Source of the DNA: Phycisphaeraceae bacterium | Lineage (GTDB): Bacteria > Planctomycetota > Phycisphaerae > Phycisphaerales > UBA1924 | Direction: 5' to 3' | Assembly: GCA_020639235.1 (NCBI GenBank) | Contig: JACKHC010000001.1 | Location: forward strand, 2,046,001 to 2,110,000 | DNA length: 64,000 nucleotides | Shown here: positions 8,259 to 16,999 of the stretch, piece by piece | Layout of the letters: the number at the start of each line of letters is the position of its first letter | Numbering within the stretch: position 1 is the first letter of the stretch | Position numbers and translations under genes: made by a program | The notes under the pieces: model-generated | What the model saw: only the letters and a program-made list of their open reading frames with translations | What the model was told of the DNA's origin: nothing | Databases searched by the model: none

Positions 8259-11200
8259 TCAGTTCCCGGCTGGGGGCGTGCTGTCGGCCTCGGTGGGTTC
8301 GACTCGGCGGACGCCCTTGGTGAGGGCGAGGTTGGCGAGACGGGCGGGGTTGATGTCGCCCACGGCGATCAAGAGGTTGTGGTTGGTGGCTTTGACCTTG
8401 AGGCCGGCGTCGTAGAGGGCCTTGATGGTGGCCTCGTTGGTGTCGGTGAGGAGGACGGTGACGGAGATGGGCGCGGCGTCGGTCTTGTCGGGCGCGTTCA
8501 TGGCGATGGCGAGCGCCTGTTGGAGTGTGGGGTGTAGGACTCGGGAGAGGTGGGCGTAGATGGCTGCGGCGCGGAGGAGTTCGTTGCGCTGCTTGTCGAT
8601 CTCGGAGGTTTCGGGTTGGGTTGTGATGCCGAGGTTGGCATCGGCTGCTGCGGCCTGCTTCAAGGCCTGATTGTCGGGATCGATGAATAGGATTTCCTCA
8701 CGGACTTCGGCGGCTTCATTGGTTTTACCGTCTTTGATAAGTTGGTGGTAGCGGGACACGCCCTCTTCGACTTTCTTTGCCTTCTCCTCTTCGAAAAGGC
8801 GCTGACGCTCCGGGCTGTCTAGCGCGAGCTGTGACGAGTGCGATTCGATTTCGGCTCGGCGCATTGACTCTTGTTCCGCGAAGACTCGCGCGGCTTCGTC
8901 TTGCATGCCGTCGCCAGAGAGATCGAAGAAGGAAACACTGCTCTCGATATCCGCGCTCTTAAGAACGGCTTCGAGATCGAGTTGCGGGGCATCGGCTTCG
9001 ACCTGGTTCGACGAGCTGAAGGGTTCGACTCTGCGGAGTCGTTCGCGTGCGGCGGGCGCGGAGGGCGTGATGCCGCGGGTTGTGGTCCCGGCATCGTCTC
9101 GTCCGGCGTAGAAGATGAATGCGGCCGTCTCGCCAAGTTCCACGGACTGATCGGTTGTGAGCGCGGAGTCGTATGCGCCGGCCGCGCGGAACTCGTCGAT
9201 CCGGGCGTCGATGGCGGCTTGCAGGAGTTGCCGGTTGTTTTCGAGGGTGACCGTGTCGAAGTTGGAGCCGGCGAGGAAGGTGAAGTTCTCGAGCCCGGCG
9301 GGGACGCCGGAGGCGGGATCGATGTAGTAGATGGTGGAGCCGAGTTGATCGGGTGCGCCGTTGACGAAGGTGCCGCCCTCAAGATTGTCAAGAATGTCCT
9401 GGCCCTGCTGGACTTTGAGGAGTTCGCTCGGCACGCCGCCGGTGTTGGCGCGGTAGGAGTCGACGGTCTTGGACTCTCGGCGGATGCCGGTGACGCCGCC
9501 AGATTCCTGTGCGGCCTCGGCGTCGGGCTCCGCGTCGGTTATCCAGTGCAAGACTCGATCATTCGCGCCTCGGCGGTTGTCCTCGGACCCAGTTTGCATG
9601 TTGTTGGCGGTGAAGATGAACTGCAGGCAGGCCTGGCCGAAGATGCCCTCGTAGGACTGGCCTTCGGGGAGTTCGACGGGGACATGGACGAGGCGGGGTT
9701 TGCCGGCGATGGTGACGCGGGCGCGGTCGACGGCGATGAAACTGGTGAAGGGGGTCATGATGGAGAAGGTTTCGCCGAGCGTGATGACTTGCTGGCGGAT
9801 GTCGCCCTTGGGCGCGCCGAGTTGGAGGCCGGAGAGATCTGTTGCGAGGAGTTGGTTGACTTTCTCGCGTGCCCAGAGTGTGGGGAGGAGGGACTGCTGC
9901 TCGGCGAGTGCGCCGGCGGGTGCGGCGGCGGGGAAGTTGAGTTGGATGACGCGCTCGAAGGGGCCGGTGTGTGTGCGGCCGCGGACGGTGGCGGTGCCGG
10001 TGAGGGCGGTGTTGGCGTTGTTGTTGAATCGCGCGTGGAGGGTGATGGGTGCGCGGTCGTAGAGGTCGGGCATAAGGAAGATGTCGTTGCGGCCCTCGGG
10101 GTGCTGGAGTTCGCCCATGACATTGGGCGAGACGATGTCGAGCATGGGCATCGGGGTGTTGAACTCGATGGAGACATCGGAGAGGAGGGGCGTCTGGATG
10201 CGGGTGGTGAAGCGGTCGACGATTGGATCAGCGCCATCCGCGAGGGTCACATAGTCGGCGGCGCCGCGGCCGGCGAGGGCGATTCCATCGAGGAGGTAGC
10301 GGTTGGGGCTATTGCCGACGCCGAATGAGAAGACGCGGGTGGTGCCGGCGTTCTGCTTGACGGCTTCGATGATGGCGTGGTCGTTGCCGACCTGGCCGTC
10401 GGTGAGGAACATGCAGATGCGGACGGGGCGTGTGGATTGGATCGGCTGTCCGCCCCACTGTTCCATCACGAAGACGCGCTGGGCGTTCTGGGTTGTCCAG
10501 CGGCCGACGATGGTGGCCTTGCGGAACTCATTCTCGATGATGCGGGCGGTCATGCGGAGATGGCGGACCCACTGGGAGAGGGGCTGGATGCTTTCGTCGC
10601 TGGTCTGGAAGAGGGGGTCGTGTGCATCGGTGAAAGAGTTGATGAGGAGTTCGACGCGGCGGCCGTCTGCGGGGAGGTTGAGTAGTTGCTCCGCCGTGAT
10701 GAAGTCGTTGGGGATGAGCCCGGCGTGCGAGGCGACGAACTCGGGCGCATCGCGATCATCGGAGAGGTAGCGGCCCTTGAGTTCGAGGGTGACGACGGAC
10801 TCGGGGTCGACGATGCCGAGTTTGACGGTCCAGTGCTCGACGGTTGCGGGGAGTGCGCGCATGTGGTTGGCGGGAACCTGGAACTGCTGGTGGCCTTCGA
10901 TGGCGAGGTAGTCGCGGCCGGTCATGCGGACGCGGACGGTGACTTCGTCGCCGGTGAAGGGCGCATCGAGGAGTTGCTCGGGCGTGAGCCACTGGCGTTC
11001 GGGTTTGCGGATGGTTTGTGAGAGGGCGGCGTTGATGGCGGCCATCATCTCGGTGCCGCCGTTGCCGGACTGGTTGTTGACGAAGGCGTTGGCGAGGGCG
11101 ATGTTTTCTTCGGTGGCGCGGCGGGGTTCGTCCCAGAGGATGCGGGTTGCGCCGGCGAAGGTGATGACATTGAACGTGTCGGACTGGCGCATCTGCGAGA

Positions 11201-12932
11201 TGGCGCGGGTCATGACGGCCTTGGCCTTTTCGATGGGGAAGCCGGACATAGAGCCGGAGGTGTCGAGGACGAAGACGAGTTCGCGGGGGACGGCGGCGGT
11301 CTCGGTGAAGGGCGTGCGCGCGGGCGGGAGCATGGAGAGTGTGAAGAAGCCGCCTTTTTCTCCGTTGTATGAGAAGACCTGGTTCTCGATGGACTCGTCG
11401 TTGAGCCGCCACTTGAGGACGAAGTCCTTGTTGGGGATGGTGTTCTTGTCCTTGAGGTGGATGAGCGCGCCGATGGGCGCGGTGAAGTCGTTGGGTTTGA
11501 TGAGGTCGGTCCTGTCGATCTCGTGAAGGACGGAGTCGAGGGCTGTGATGCCGGGGCCGCCGGTCTGGAGGTTGACCTCGATCGAAATGTCGTGGCCCGC
11601 GCGGACCTCGGGTCGGGTTGGGGTTGGCGTGATGCGCGAGGCGTCGGGGACCTGGTCTGTGTCGGTGGCGAACGGAGCGCCCCCCTCACTGGGCTGAATG
11701 TTCTTCGCGAGCAGCGCCGGTTGTTCGGCGGGCGGTGCCGGCTGGAGGCCCGGCTCGATGGGGCAATAGAACCAGCGGTTGTTTAATGCGCCGGTGTTGT
11801 CGTCGAAGATGATTCCCACTTCTTTGGAGCCGTCGGCGTAGGTCGCGACGAAGTCCGCCTTGCGGCTGTTTGTCATGCGTTCATTGAGATCGCTCATATC
11901 GCGAACGGGTGACTGGATGGCGATGGCGTTCTGCATGAGCGCATCGACCTGTCCGGAGGAGAGGCGGCCGGCTGTGGCGTCTACGGCGGCCTGACCCAAG
12001 AAGATGTCGCCATTGCGCGGCTCGAAGCCGGCGGGGAGTTGGAAGTGGAGGTCGACCGGCGCGCCCGATGCGTAGCCGGGGATGTAACGGGGCGCGACGG
12101 TCATGGGGAAGGTGAATGCGTATTCGCCTTCGTTGGACTTGATGAGTTCGAGGTAGGAGATCTCGATGGTGATCTGCGCGCCGGGTTCGATGTTGGCGAC
12201 GGACTGCGTGAAGATGTTGGGGCGTTCCTGCTCCAACAGCGCGGCGGTGCGGCCCTGCGAGCGCGCCTGCTCGTAGATGTTGCGGGCGACGGTGCGCTCC
12301 TTGACCTCGCCGACGATGACGCGGTCGCCGATGGTCATGGTCATGCGGTCTACAGCGGCGCTATTGGAGAGCGGGAAGGTGTAGACGGCCTCGATCTTAT
12401 CGGCGTAGGGGTTGGCGTACTGCTGCCTGACGGAGACGCGGGCGAACTTGCCCTGGATCGTGGCGGTGACATCGGTGTGCTTGAGGGGGCAGGTGCCGAC
12501 GATCTGGCCCTCGTTGTCCACGGCGTCGAGGCGGCCGCCCTCGGGGACGAAAGAGGCCTGCTGGATGATGCCGCGTGCGCGCAGTGACTCCATGGAGTTG
12601 TTTGGCGCGGGTGAGTTGTCGGTGCGTGATGCGATGCGCGGACCATTGGCCCCCCCGCCGCCCATCATGAATGCGACGAGTGAGACCATGATGGCGAGTG
12701 ATGCGGCGACGGGGAGCCACGCCGCGGTGCGGGCCCAGAGCGGGCGGCGCGGATTCGCCTCGGGGGAGTCATCGGCGTCGCCGATGCGGGCGACGACGCC
12801 CTTGTCCTCGCGGGCGAGGCGCGACATGAGCGCATCGCGGTTGGCGCGGGCGCTGGTGGCGTTGTGGTCGTGCCACTCGCGGAGGAGGGAGTCGAGTTGA
12901 TCGGCCGGGTTGTGATTGGTGTTGTGTGTCAT
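8259..12932 (-). CDS. Membrane-anchored VIT/vWA protein, sigma-factor partner
   Basis: 1557 residues. A short cytoplasmic N-terminus (1-68) precedes one membrane helix (about 70-91, LPVAASLAIMVSLVAFMM). A VIT domain follows (about 125-300, with VYTFPLSNSAAVDRM). The vWA domain has an intact MIDAS: Asp557-Thr-Ser-Gly-Ser, GGTEMM near 628, and TDGQVG with Asp845. About 190 residues are inserted between the Thr and second Asp motifs, unusual for vWA. A charged helical segment (about 1370-1490) and a small alpha/beta C-terminal module follow. The start overlaps the sigma-factor stop (ATGA), and GGAGG lies upstream. By position it is probably the anti-sigma or sensor partner, with a large extracytoplasmic ligand-binding part; no biochemical role is visible. 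Confidence 0.82.
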   Translation of the reverse strand: MTHNTNHNPADQLDSLLREWHDHNATSARANRDALMSRLAREDKGVVARIGDADDSPEANPRRPLWARTAAWLPVAASLAIMVSLVAFMMGGGGANGPRIASRTDNSPAPNNSMESLRARGIIQQASFVPEGGRLDAVDNEGQIVGTCPLKHTDVTATIQGKFARVSVRQQYANPYADKIEAVYTFPLSNSAAVDRMTMTIGDRVIVGEVKERTVARNIYEQARSQGRTAALLEQERPNIFTQSVANIEPGAQITIEISYLELIKSNEGEYAFTFPMTVAPRYIPGYASGAPVDLHFQLPAGFEPRNGDIFLGQAAVDATAGRLSSGQVDALMQNAIAIQSPVRDMSDLNERMTNSRKADFVATYADGSKEVGIIFDDNTGALNNRWFYCPIEPGLQPAPPAEQPALLAKNIQPSEGGAPFATDTDQVPDASRITPTPTRPEVRAGHDISIEVNLQTGGPGITALDSVLHEIDRTDLIKPNDFTAPIGALIHLKDKNTIPNKDFVLKWRLNDESIENQVFSYNGEKGGFFTLSMLPPARTPFTETAAVPRELVFVLDTSGSMSGFPIEKAKAVMTRAISQMRQSDTFNVITFAGATRILWDEPRRATEENIALANAFVNNQSGNGGTEMMAAINAALSQTIRKPERQWLTPEQLLDAPFTGDEVTVRVRMTGRDYLAIEGHQQFQVPANHMRALPATVEHWTVKLGIVDPESVVTLELKGRYLSDDRDAPEFVASHAGLIPNDFITAEQLLNLPADGRRVELLINSFTDAHDPLFQTSDESIQPLSQWVRHLRMTARIIENEFRKATIVGRWTTQNAQRVFVMEQWGGQPIQSTRPVRICMFLTDGQVGNDHAIIEAVKQNAGTTRVFSFGVGNSPNRYLLDGIALAGRGAADYVTLADGADPIVDRFTTRIQTPLLSDVSIEFNTPMPMLDIVSPNVMGELQHPEGRNDIFLMPDLYDRAPITLHARFNNNANTALTGTATVRGRTHTGPFERVIQLNFPAAAPAGALAEQQSLLPTLWAREKVNQLLATDLSGLQLGAPKGDIRQQVITLGETFSIMTPFTSFIAVDRARVTIAGKPRLVHVPVELPEGQSYEGIFGQACLQFIFTANNMQTGSEDNRRGANDRVLHWITDAEPDAEAAQESGGVTGIRRESKTVDSYRANTGGVPSELLKVQQGQDILDNLEGGTFVNGAPDQLGSTIYYIDPASGVPAGLENFTFLAGSNFDTVTLENNRQLLQAAIDARIDEFRAAGAYDSALTTDQSVELGETAAFIFYAGRDDAGTTTRGITPSAPAARERLRRVEPFSSSNQVEADAPQLDLEAVLKSADIESSVSFFDLSGDGMQDEAARVFAEQESMRRAEIESHSSQLALDSPERQRLFEEEKAKKVEEGVSRYHQLIKDGKTNEAAEVREEILFIDPDNQALKQAAAADANLGITTQPETSEIDKQRNELLRAAAIYAHLSRVLHPTLQQALAIAMNAPDKTDAAPISVTVLLTDTNEATIKALYDAGLKVKATNHNLLIAVGDINPARLANLALTKGVRRVEPTEADSTPPAGN

Positions 12933-13489
12933 GCTGTATTTGCCTCCCCCCCGGCGCGCATTGTGGCGGCGAGGTTCTGCTTGGCGCGGGCCAGGAGTTT
13001 GTAGAAGCCGGAACGGGATAGCCCGAGGGCGTCCTTGGCTGCGCGGATGGGATCGGGTTCGATGTAATGGAGATGGATGGCGAGTCGCTCGTCGTCGGCG
13101 AGTTGGTCGAGCGCGACGGTGAGCCGGTCGAGTTGCTCGCGGTGATCGGTGGCGTCGTCGGGCGGCGGGGGTGGTTTGGGAAGTGCGGCGGGTTGTGCCA
13201 TGGCGCGTTCCTCGTGTCGTTGGCGTCTGGTGGCCGAGCGGACGCGCTCGGAGCAGACATTGCGGGCGATGGCGCAGAGCCATGCTGCGAGTTTGTCGGT
13301 GCCTTCGACATCGTCGAGTTTGCGATAGGCGCGGAGGAAGGTTTCCTGGAGCGCATCATCGGGATCGGCGAGGTAGCGTCGTCGGCAGACGGAGGCGACC
13401 AATGGCGCGTAGGCGTCGTAGATGCGCCCGAAGGCGTCGTGATCACCCTTGCGGGCGGCCTGGAGATCGTTGTGGTCGACTCCCATCAC
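12929..13489 (-). CDS. ECF-type RNA polymerase sigma factor
   Basis: 186 residues, sigma-70 family, extracytoplasmic-function type. Region 2 covers about residues 10-85 (DPDDALQETFLRAYRKLDDV, then LAAWLCAIARNVCSERVR). A Pro-rich linker (PKPPPPPDD) separates it from region 4, about residues 115-175 (LDQLADDERLAIHLHYIE, then a DALGLSRSGFYKLLARAK helix-turn-helix). Length and domain gap fit ECF factors. Its stop overlaps the start of the VIT-vWA gene by four bases, an arrangement usual for sigma/anti-sigma pairs. The start could be either of two consecutive Met codons. Regulon unknown. Confidence 0.88.
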   Translation of the reverse strand: MMGVDHNDLQAARKGDHDAFGRIYDAYAPLVASVCRRRYLADPDDALQETFLRAYRKLDDVEGTDKLAAWLCAIARNVCSERVRSATRRQRHEERAMAQPAALPKPPPPPDDATDHREQLDRLTVALDQLADDERLAIHLHYIEPDPIRAAKDALGLSRSGFYKLLARAKQNLAATMRAGGEANTA

Positions 13490-13533
13490 TCTCCTCGTGG
13501 CCGCCGGCGGCGGCGCGTCTCCGGGAATCTGGT

Positions 13534-13938
13534 ATGAACGCGGATATGGGACGATTCACCTTATCGATCGGCGTTCTCGGGGTTCTGGCGGGATGTTCGG
13601 CGGGGATGCGGGCGGGGCATCCGGCGCGGCCGGCGGTGGTGAATCACCCGGTGTTCGTGAAGCTGAAGAACCCGGCGGATGCTGCGGATTTGATTGCGGA
13701 CTGCGATGACCGGTTGGCGTCGATTCCGGGTGTGGTGTCGTACTACTGCGGCACGCCGCTGGACACGGGGCGGGAGAACGTTGATCTGGGCTTTGATGTC
13801 GGGATCTTCGTGGGGTTCATGAGCGAGGCGGATTACGCGGCGTATGTGGTGCACCCAAACCATGTGGGGTTGGTGGCGGAGTGGAGGCCGCGGATCGAAT
13901 GGTTGCGGGTGCATGATGTGATGGATGGGACGGAGTAG
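13534..13938 (+). CDS. Dabb-domain lipoprotein
   Basis: 134 residues. A lipoprotein signal (LSIGVLGVLAGCSAG, lipobox LAGC) is followed by a stress-responsive alpha/beta-barrel (Dabb) domain. Dabb hallmarks are HPVFVKLKN at the first strand, the IPGVVSYYCGTPL segment, DVGIFVGFMSEADYAAY and the HPNHVGLV helix. Dabb proteins are small dimeric barrels, often of unknown function; here one is apparently anchored to the membrane. Two in-frame ATGs (13534 and 13546) are possible and neither has a strong Shine-Dalgarno. It is divergent from the sigma-factor gene with 44 bp between them. A repeat lies immediately after its stop. Confidence 0.78.
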   Translation: MNADMGRFTLSIGVLGVLAGCSAGMRAGHPARPAVVNHPVFVKLKNPADAADLIADCDDRLASIPGVVSYYCGTPLDTGRENVDLGFDVGIFVGFMSEADYAAYVVHPNHVGLVAEWRPRIEWLRVHDVMDGTE

Positions 13939-13941
13939 ATT

Positions 13942-13970
13942 CCACGGGTTCCGCTGCGCTTCACCCGTGG
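13942..13970. repeat. Palindromic repeat type A, complete
   Basis: Inverted repeat CCACGGGT/ACCCGTGG (8 bp, perfect) around a TCCGCTGCGCTTC core. A second, truncated copy begins the window. It sits four bases after the Dabb lipoprotein stop and could also serve as its transcript end. No T tract follows. Confidence 0.7.
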
Positions 13971-13999
13971 CTACATTCGGGGGGGAGGGGAGGAGTAGA

Positions 14000-14040
14000 C
14001 ATGGCTCGCCCTCGCTGCGCTCGGGTCGAGCCATGGCACC
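14000..14040. repeat. Palindromic repeat type B, copy 1
   Basis: Inverted repeat CATGGCTCG/CGAGCCATG (9 bp, perfect) around CCCTCGCTGCGCTCGGGT, followed by GCACC. A second copy with a shorter centre is at 20153-20185. Both lie in gaps between converging genes. Thirty bases separate it from the type A element. Confidence 0.75.
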
Positions 14041-14088
14041 CGAGTCGGTGAATGCGCCGGGGGCTCGCCGGGTCATCTGAGATTTTTG

Positions 14089-15396
14089 TCAGGCGCTGGC
14101 GGAGTCGAGTTTGCGGAAGAGGAGTGTGCCGAGGGCGAAGCAGACGGTTCCGATGGCGATGAGGACGAGCCAGATGGCGGACATTTTGCCGATGTCCCAA
14201 CCGCGCCAGATTGCGCCTTCGAATGCGTCGATGGCCCAGCGGATCGGGCTGAGTTTCGAGACGCCCTGCATCCATTTGGGCATGAATGTGGCGGGGATCA
14301 TGGCGCCGCCGAACATGGCGAAGATGAGGAGGACGGCCCATGACATGCCGCCTACCGCGGCTTCGGTGCGCCCTATGACGGAGAGGAGCATCATGATGCC
14401 GACGAAGCAGGCGGTGGCGCAGAGCATCGAGACGATCAGCATGGGGATGGAGACGGGCTCGACGCCGAAGACGACTCGCGCGATGACGACGAGGAGCGTG
14501 AGGACGAACATGATGGTGATGGCGCAGGCGAGGGCTTTGCCGGCGAGGATGCGGGTCCAACCGAGGGGGGATGCCTTGAGTCGGAGGAGTGTGCCTTGTG
14601 TGCGCTCGACGACGAGGGAGATGGCGAATGTTGCTGCGGCCGCAAGGACGCCCCAGACCATGCCCTGGGGGAAGGTGATGGCGTAGGCGTTGTCGGGCAT
14701 GTCTTTGTTTTTCTTGGGGCGCTGGACTGTGTCGAGCGTGACGGTGACGGGTTCCCAGTTGGCCATGGGGTTGTTTTCGTTGTCGGCGCCCTCGGCGGGG
14801 ATGGCCTGTGAGAGTGAGTCGAGGCCTCCGAGGAGCATGGAGAGCGCGGCGCGGGTGAGGGGCGGGACATCGGGGTCGTTGTTGAGTGAGGCGAGGCCTT
14901 CGCGGGCGCTGTCCTGCATGATGGATTGATCGGAGAAGGCACGCTGCATCTGGCGGAATGCTTGTTGGGTGACGATGCCGCGGATCATTTCGCCGGAAGC
15001 GCGCTTGGAGGGGTCGATGACGACGGTGACGGCGGCGGGTTCACCCCAGAAGGGGCGGGCGAGTGACGCGCCGAAGCCGGGTTCGACGGCGACATAGGCG
15101 TCGATCTTGGAGGCGAGGACGGCGCGGTTGGCGGCGTCGGTGGAGTCGTGCGATGAGAGTTCGAGGTCGCCGGTTGAGTCGAGGTCGGCGATGAAGGCGC
15201 GGGAGGCGTCGGTGTTGTCGAGATCGACGATGGCGACGCGCGATTTGGCCATTGCGTCGGAGTTGGCCTGGCCGGCGAAAATGGTGCCGAAGAACACGGC
15301 GTTGAGGAGGGGGAAGATGAACATGAAGAAGAAGCCGACCTTGTCGCGGCGGGCGAGGGTGAGGTCTTTGAATGCGAGTGCGAGGATCTGTTTCAT
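14089..15396 (-). CDS. ABC-2 type transporter permease
   Basis: 435 residues with the ABC-2 exporter permease layout. One N-terminal membrane helix follows a basic start (ARRDKVGFFFMFIFPLLNAVFFGT). A soluble extracytoplasmic loop of about 200 residues comes next. Five more helices fill the C-terminal half (about 245-430), including GVLAAAATFAISLVVERTQG and the MSWAVLLIFAMFGGAMIPATF segment typical of the family. The start is six bases after the ATPase stop, so the two form one exporter, probably as a permease dimer with an ATPase dimer. The cargo cannot be read from the sequence; relatives export drugs, lipids or sodium. Confidence 0.88.
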   Translation of the reverse strand: MKQILALAFKDLTLARRDKVGFFFMFIFPLLNAVFFGTIFAGQANSDAMAKSRVAIVDLDNTDASRAFIADLDSTGDLELSSHDSTDAANRAVLASKIDAYVAVEPGFGASLARPFWGEPAAVTVVIDPSKRASGEMIRGIVTQQAFRQMQRAFSDQSIMQDSAREGLASLNNDPDVPPLTRAALSMLLGGLDSLSQAIPAEGADNENNPMANWEPVTVTLDTVQRPKKNKDMPDNAYAITFPQGMVWGVLAAAATFAISLVVERTQGTLLRLKASPLGWTRILAGKALACAITIMFVLTLLVVIARVVFGVEPVSIPMLIVSMLCATACFVGIMMLLSVIGRTEAAVGGMSWAVLLIFAMFGGAMIPATFMPKWMQGVSKLSPIRWAIDAFEGAIWRGWDIGKMSAIWLVLIAIGTVCFALGTLLFRKLDSASA

Positions 15397-15402
15397 CGTG
15401 CG

Positions 15403-16254
15403 TCAGTCCCTGAGCGTGCGGCCGGTGAGGGCGAGGAAGACGGACTCGAGGTTGGGTCGGTCGATGCGGACGGTGTCGAGGTTGTGATTGGCGGCCATGA
15501 CGCGCTCGAGTTCGCGCGTGGGGTCTGCGGTGTTGATTGTGTGGGTTGAGCCGTCGCGCTTGGCGATGGTGACGAGGGCCTGGCCGCCGTGTGCGGCGAT
15601 GAGGTTGTCGATGGTGTCGAGGGCGAGGAGTTGGCCCTGATCGATGATGGCGACGCGGTCGCAGAGGCGCTGGGCTTCTTCCATGTAGTGCGTTGTGTAG
15701 AGGATGGTGACGCCGGAGTCTCGGAGGGAGGCGACGGTTTCGAGGATGGCGTTGCGTGATTGGGGATCGACGCCGGCGGTGGGTTCGTCGAGGAGGAGGA
15801 GTCTGGGGCGGTGGATGAGGGCGCAGGCGAGGTTGAGTCGGCGCTTCATGCCGCCGGAGAACTTGCCGGCGCGGCGGTTGGCGGCGTCGGTGAGGGAGAC
15901 GAGTTCGAGCATCTCGGAGACGCGCGGCTTGCGGTCGCGGGGCGCGATGTCGAAGAGGCGCGCGAAGAAATCGAGGTTCTCGCGCGCGGTGAGTTCGTTG
16001 TAGATGGCGAGGGACTGCGGCGCGAGGCCGATGGCGGCGCGGGCGGCGGGTGATCTGGGGTCGCCGAGGCCTTCGAGGGTCACGGCACCGGCGTCGGGCG
16101 TGAGGAGCCCGATGAGCATGGCGATGGTGGTGGACTTGCCGGCACCGTTGGGGCCGAGGAGGCCAAACACTTCGCCTGACTGGACTTGGAACGAGATATC
16201 CCTGACGGCGTGGACGGGGCCGAAGGACTTTCTGAGGTTTGTGGCGGTGAGCAT
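15403..16254 (-). CDS. ABC transporter ATP-binding protein
   Basis: 283 residues, energising subunit of the adjacent ABC-2 exporter. Walker A GPNGAGKST (residues about 39-47), Q-loop LAPQSL, signature FSGGMKRRLNLA, Walker B LLLLDEPTAGVD and the switch His in TTHYMEEAQ are all present. The C-terminal 70 residues are an extension common in the DrrA/NatA type. The ATG at 16254 begins the canonical MLTATNLRKSFG strand; an upstream ATG would add residues without similarity and intrude on the divergent gene's promoter. Transcribed ahead of the permease with a 6-bp gap. Confidence 0.92.
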   Translation of the reverse strand: MLTATNLRKSFGPVHAVRDISFQVQSGEVFGLLGPNGAGKSTTIAMLIGLLTPDAGAVTLEGLGDPRSPAARAAIGLAPQSLAIYNELTARENLDFFARLFDIAPRDRKPRVSEMLELVSLTDAANRRAGKFSGGMKRRLNLACALIHRPRLLLLDEPTAGVDPQSRNAILETVASLRDSGVTILYTTHYMEEAQRLCDRVAIIDQGQLLALDTIDNLIAAHGGQALVTIAKRDGSTHTINTADPTRELERVMAANHNLDTVRIDRPNLESVFLALTGRTLRD

Positions 16255-16314
16255 GTCCCGGGGATCGTAGCACCGAGTGTTGCGGTCTGAGCGTGCGGCG
16301 TTAGTTTGCGGGTT

Positions 16315-16986
16315 ATGAGGCAATGCAAGAACGCGGTGATGGTTGTGGCGCTGGCTGTGGCGGGCTCGGCGGCGGCTCGGGATGGCGGAGACGATCAGTT
16401 CACGGCGGTGCCGATCACGTCGATGCCGTTCGTTGATGACGGTTCGAACGAGTCGAGCACGAATGCGTTCGATTATTCGTGTCCCGGGGTGCCGGCGGAG
16501 TTCGACGGGAAGGACCAGTGGTACGCGATCGTCGCGACGGCGGCGATGGATGTGCGGATCACGACCTGCTCGCCGGTCACTGATTTTGATACGAAGCTGT
16601 ATGTGTTCCGCGACAGCATCGAGTGGGACGCGGTTGTTGCGTGCGATGACGACTCGTGCGACTCGCAGGCGCAGCCGTATCTCGCGGAGATCGCGAGCGT
16701 GTCATTGGAGGCGGGGCATACCTACTTCGTTGTGGTGGATGCGTACTCGCAGAGCGATGAGGGGACGTTCCGGCTGACGGTGGAGTCGGCGGGCGTTGTT
16801 GAGCCGGAGTGCCCCGGTGATGTGAACGGGAGCCGGTCGGTTGATGTGGATGATCTGAATGAGGTCCTGAGCGCATGGCAGATGTCGTTGCCGGCGGGGG
16901 TGGGGCCGGAACTGACGGGCGATGGTGTTGTTGATGTTGACGACCTGAACGAGGTGCTGAGCAACTGGCAGGTGGTGTGCGGGTGA
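16315..16986 (+). CDS. Secreted protein with PPC-like and dockerin-like domains
   Basis: 223 residues. A signal peptide (VMVVALAVAGSAAA) is followed by a pre-peptidase-C-like beta sandwich (about 35-165): DQWYAIVATAAMDVRI, DFDTKLYVFRD and HTYFVVVDAYS. Two calcium-binding dockerin-like loops close the protein (GDVNGSRSVDVDDLNEVL and LTGDGVVDVDDLNEVLSNW), nearly the same tail as in the subtilase at 2.4-6.7 kb. Paired Cys in VACDDDSCDS suggest a disulfide. No enzyme domain is present; likely an adhesin-like or accessory extracellular protein. The ATG start is preferred over a TTG three codons earlier. Divergent from the ABC operon. Confidence 0.75.
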   Translation: MRQCKNAVMVVALAVAGSAAARDGGDDQFTAVPITSMPFVDDGSNESSTNAFDYSCPGVPAEFDGKDQWYAIVATAAMDVRITTCSPVTDFDTKLYVFRDSIEWDAVVACDDDSCDSQAQPYLAEIASVSLEAGHTYFVVVDAYSQSDEGTFRLTVESAGVVEPECPGDVNGSRSVDVDDLNEVLSAWQMSLPAGVGPELTGDGVVDVDDLNEVLSNWQVVCG

Positions 16987-16999
16987 GGGCGCGCTGTTG

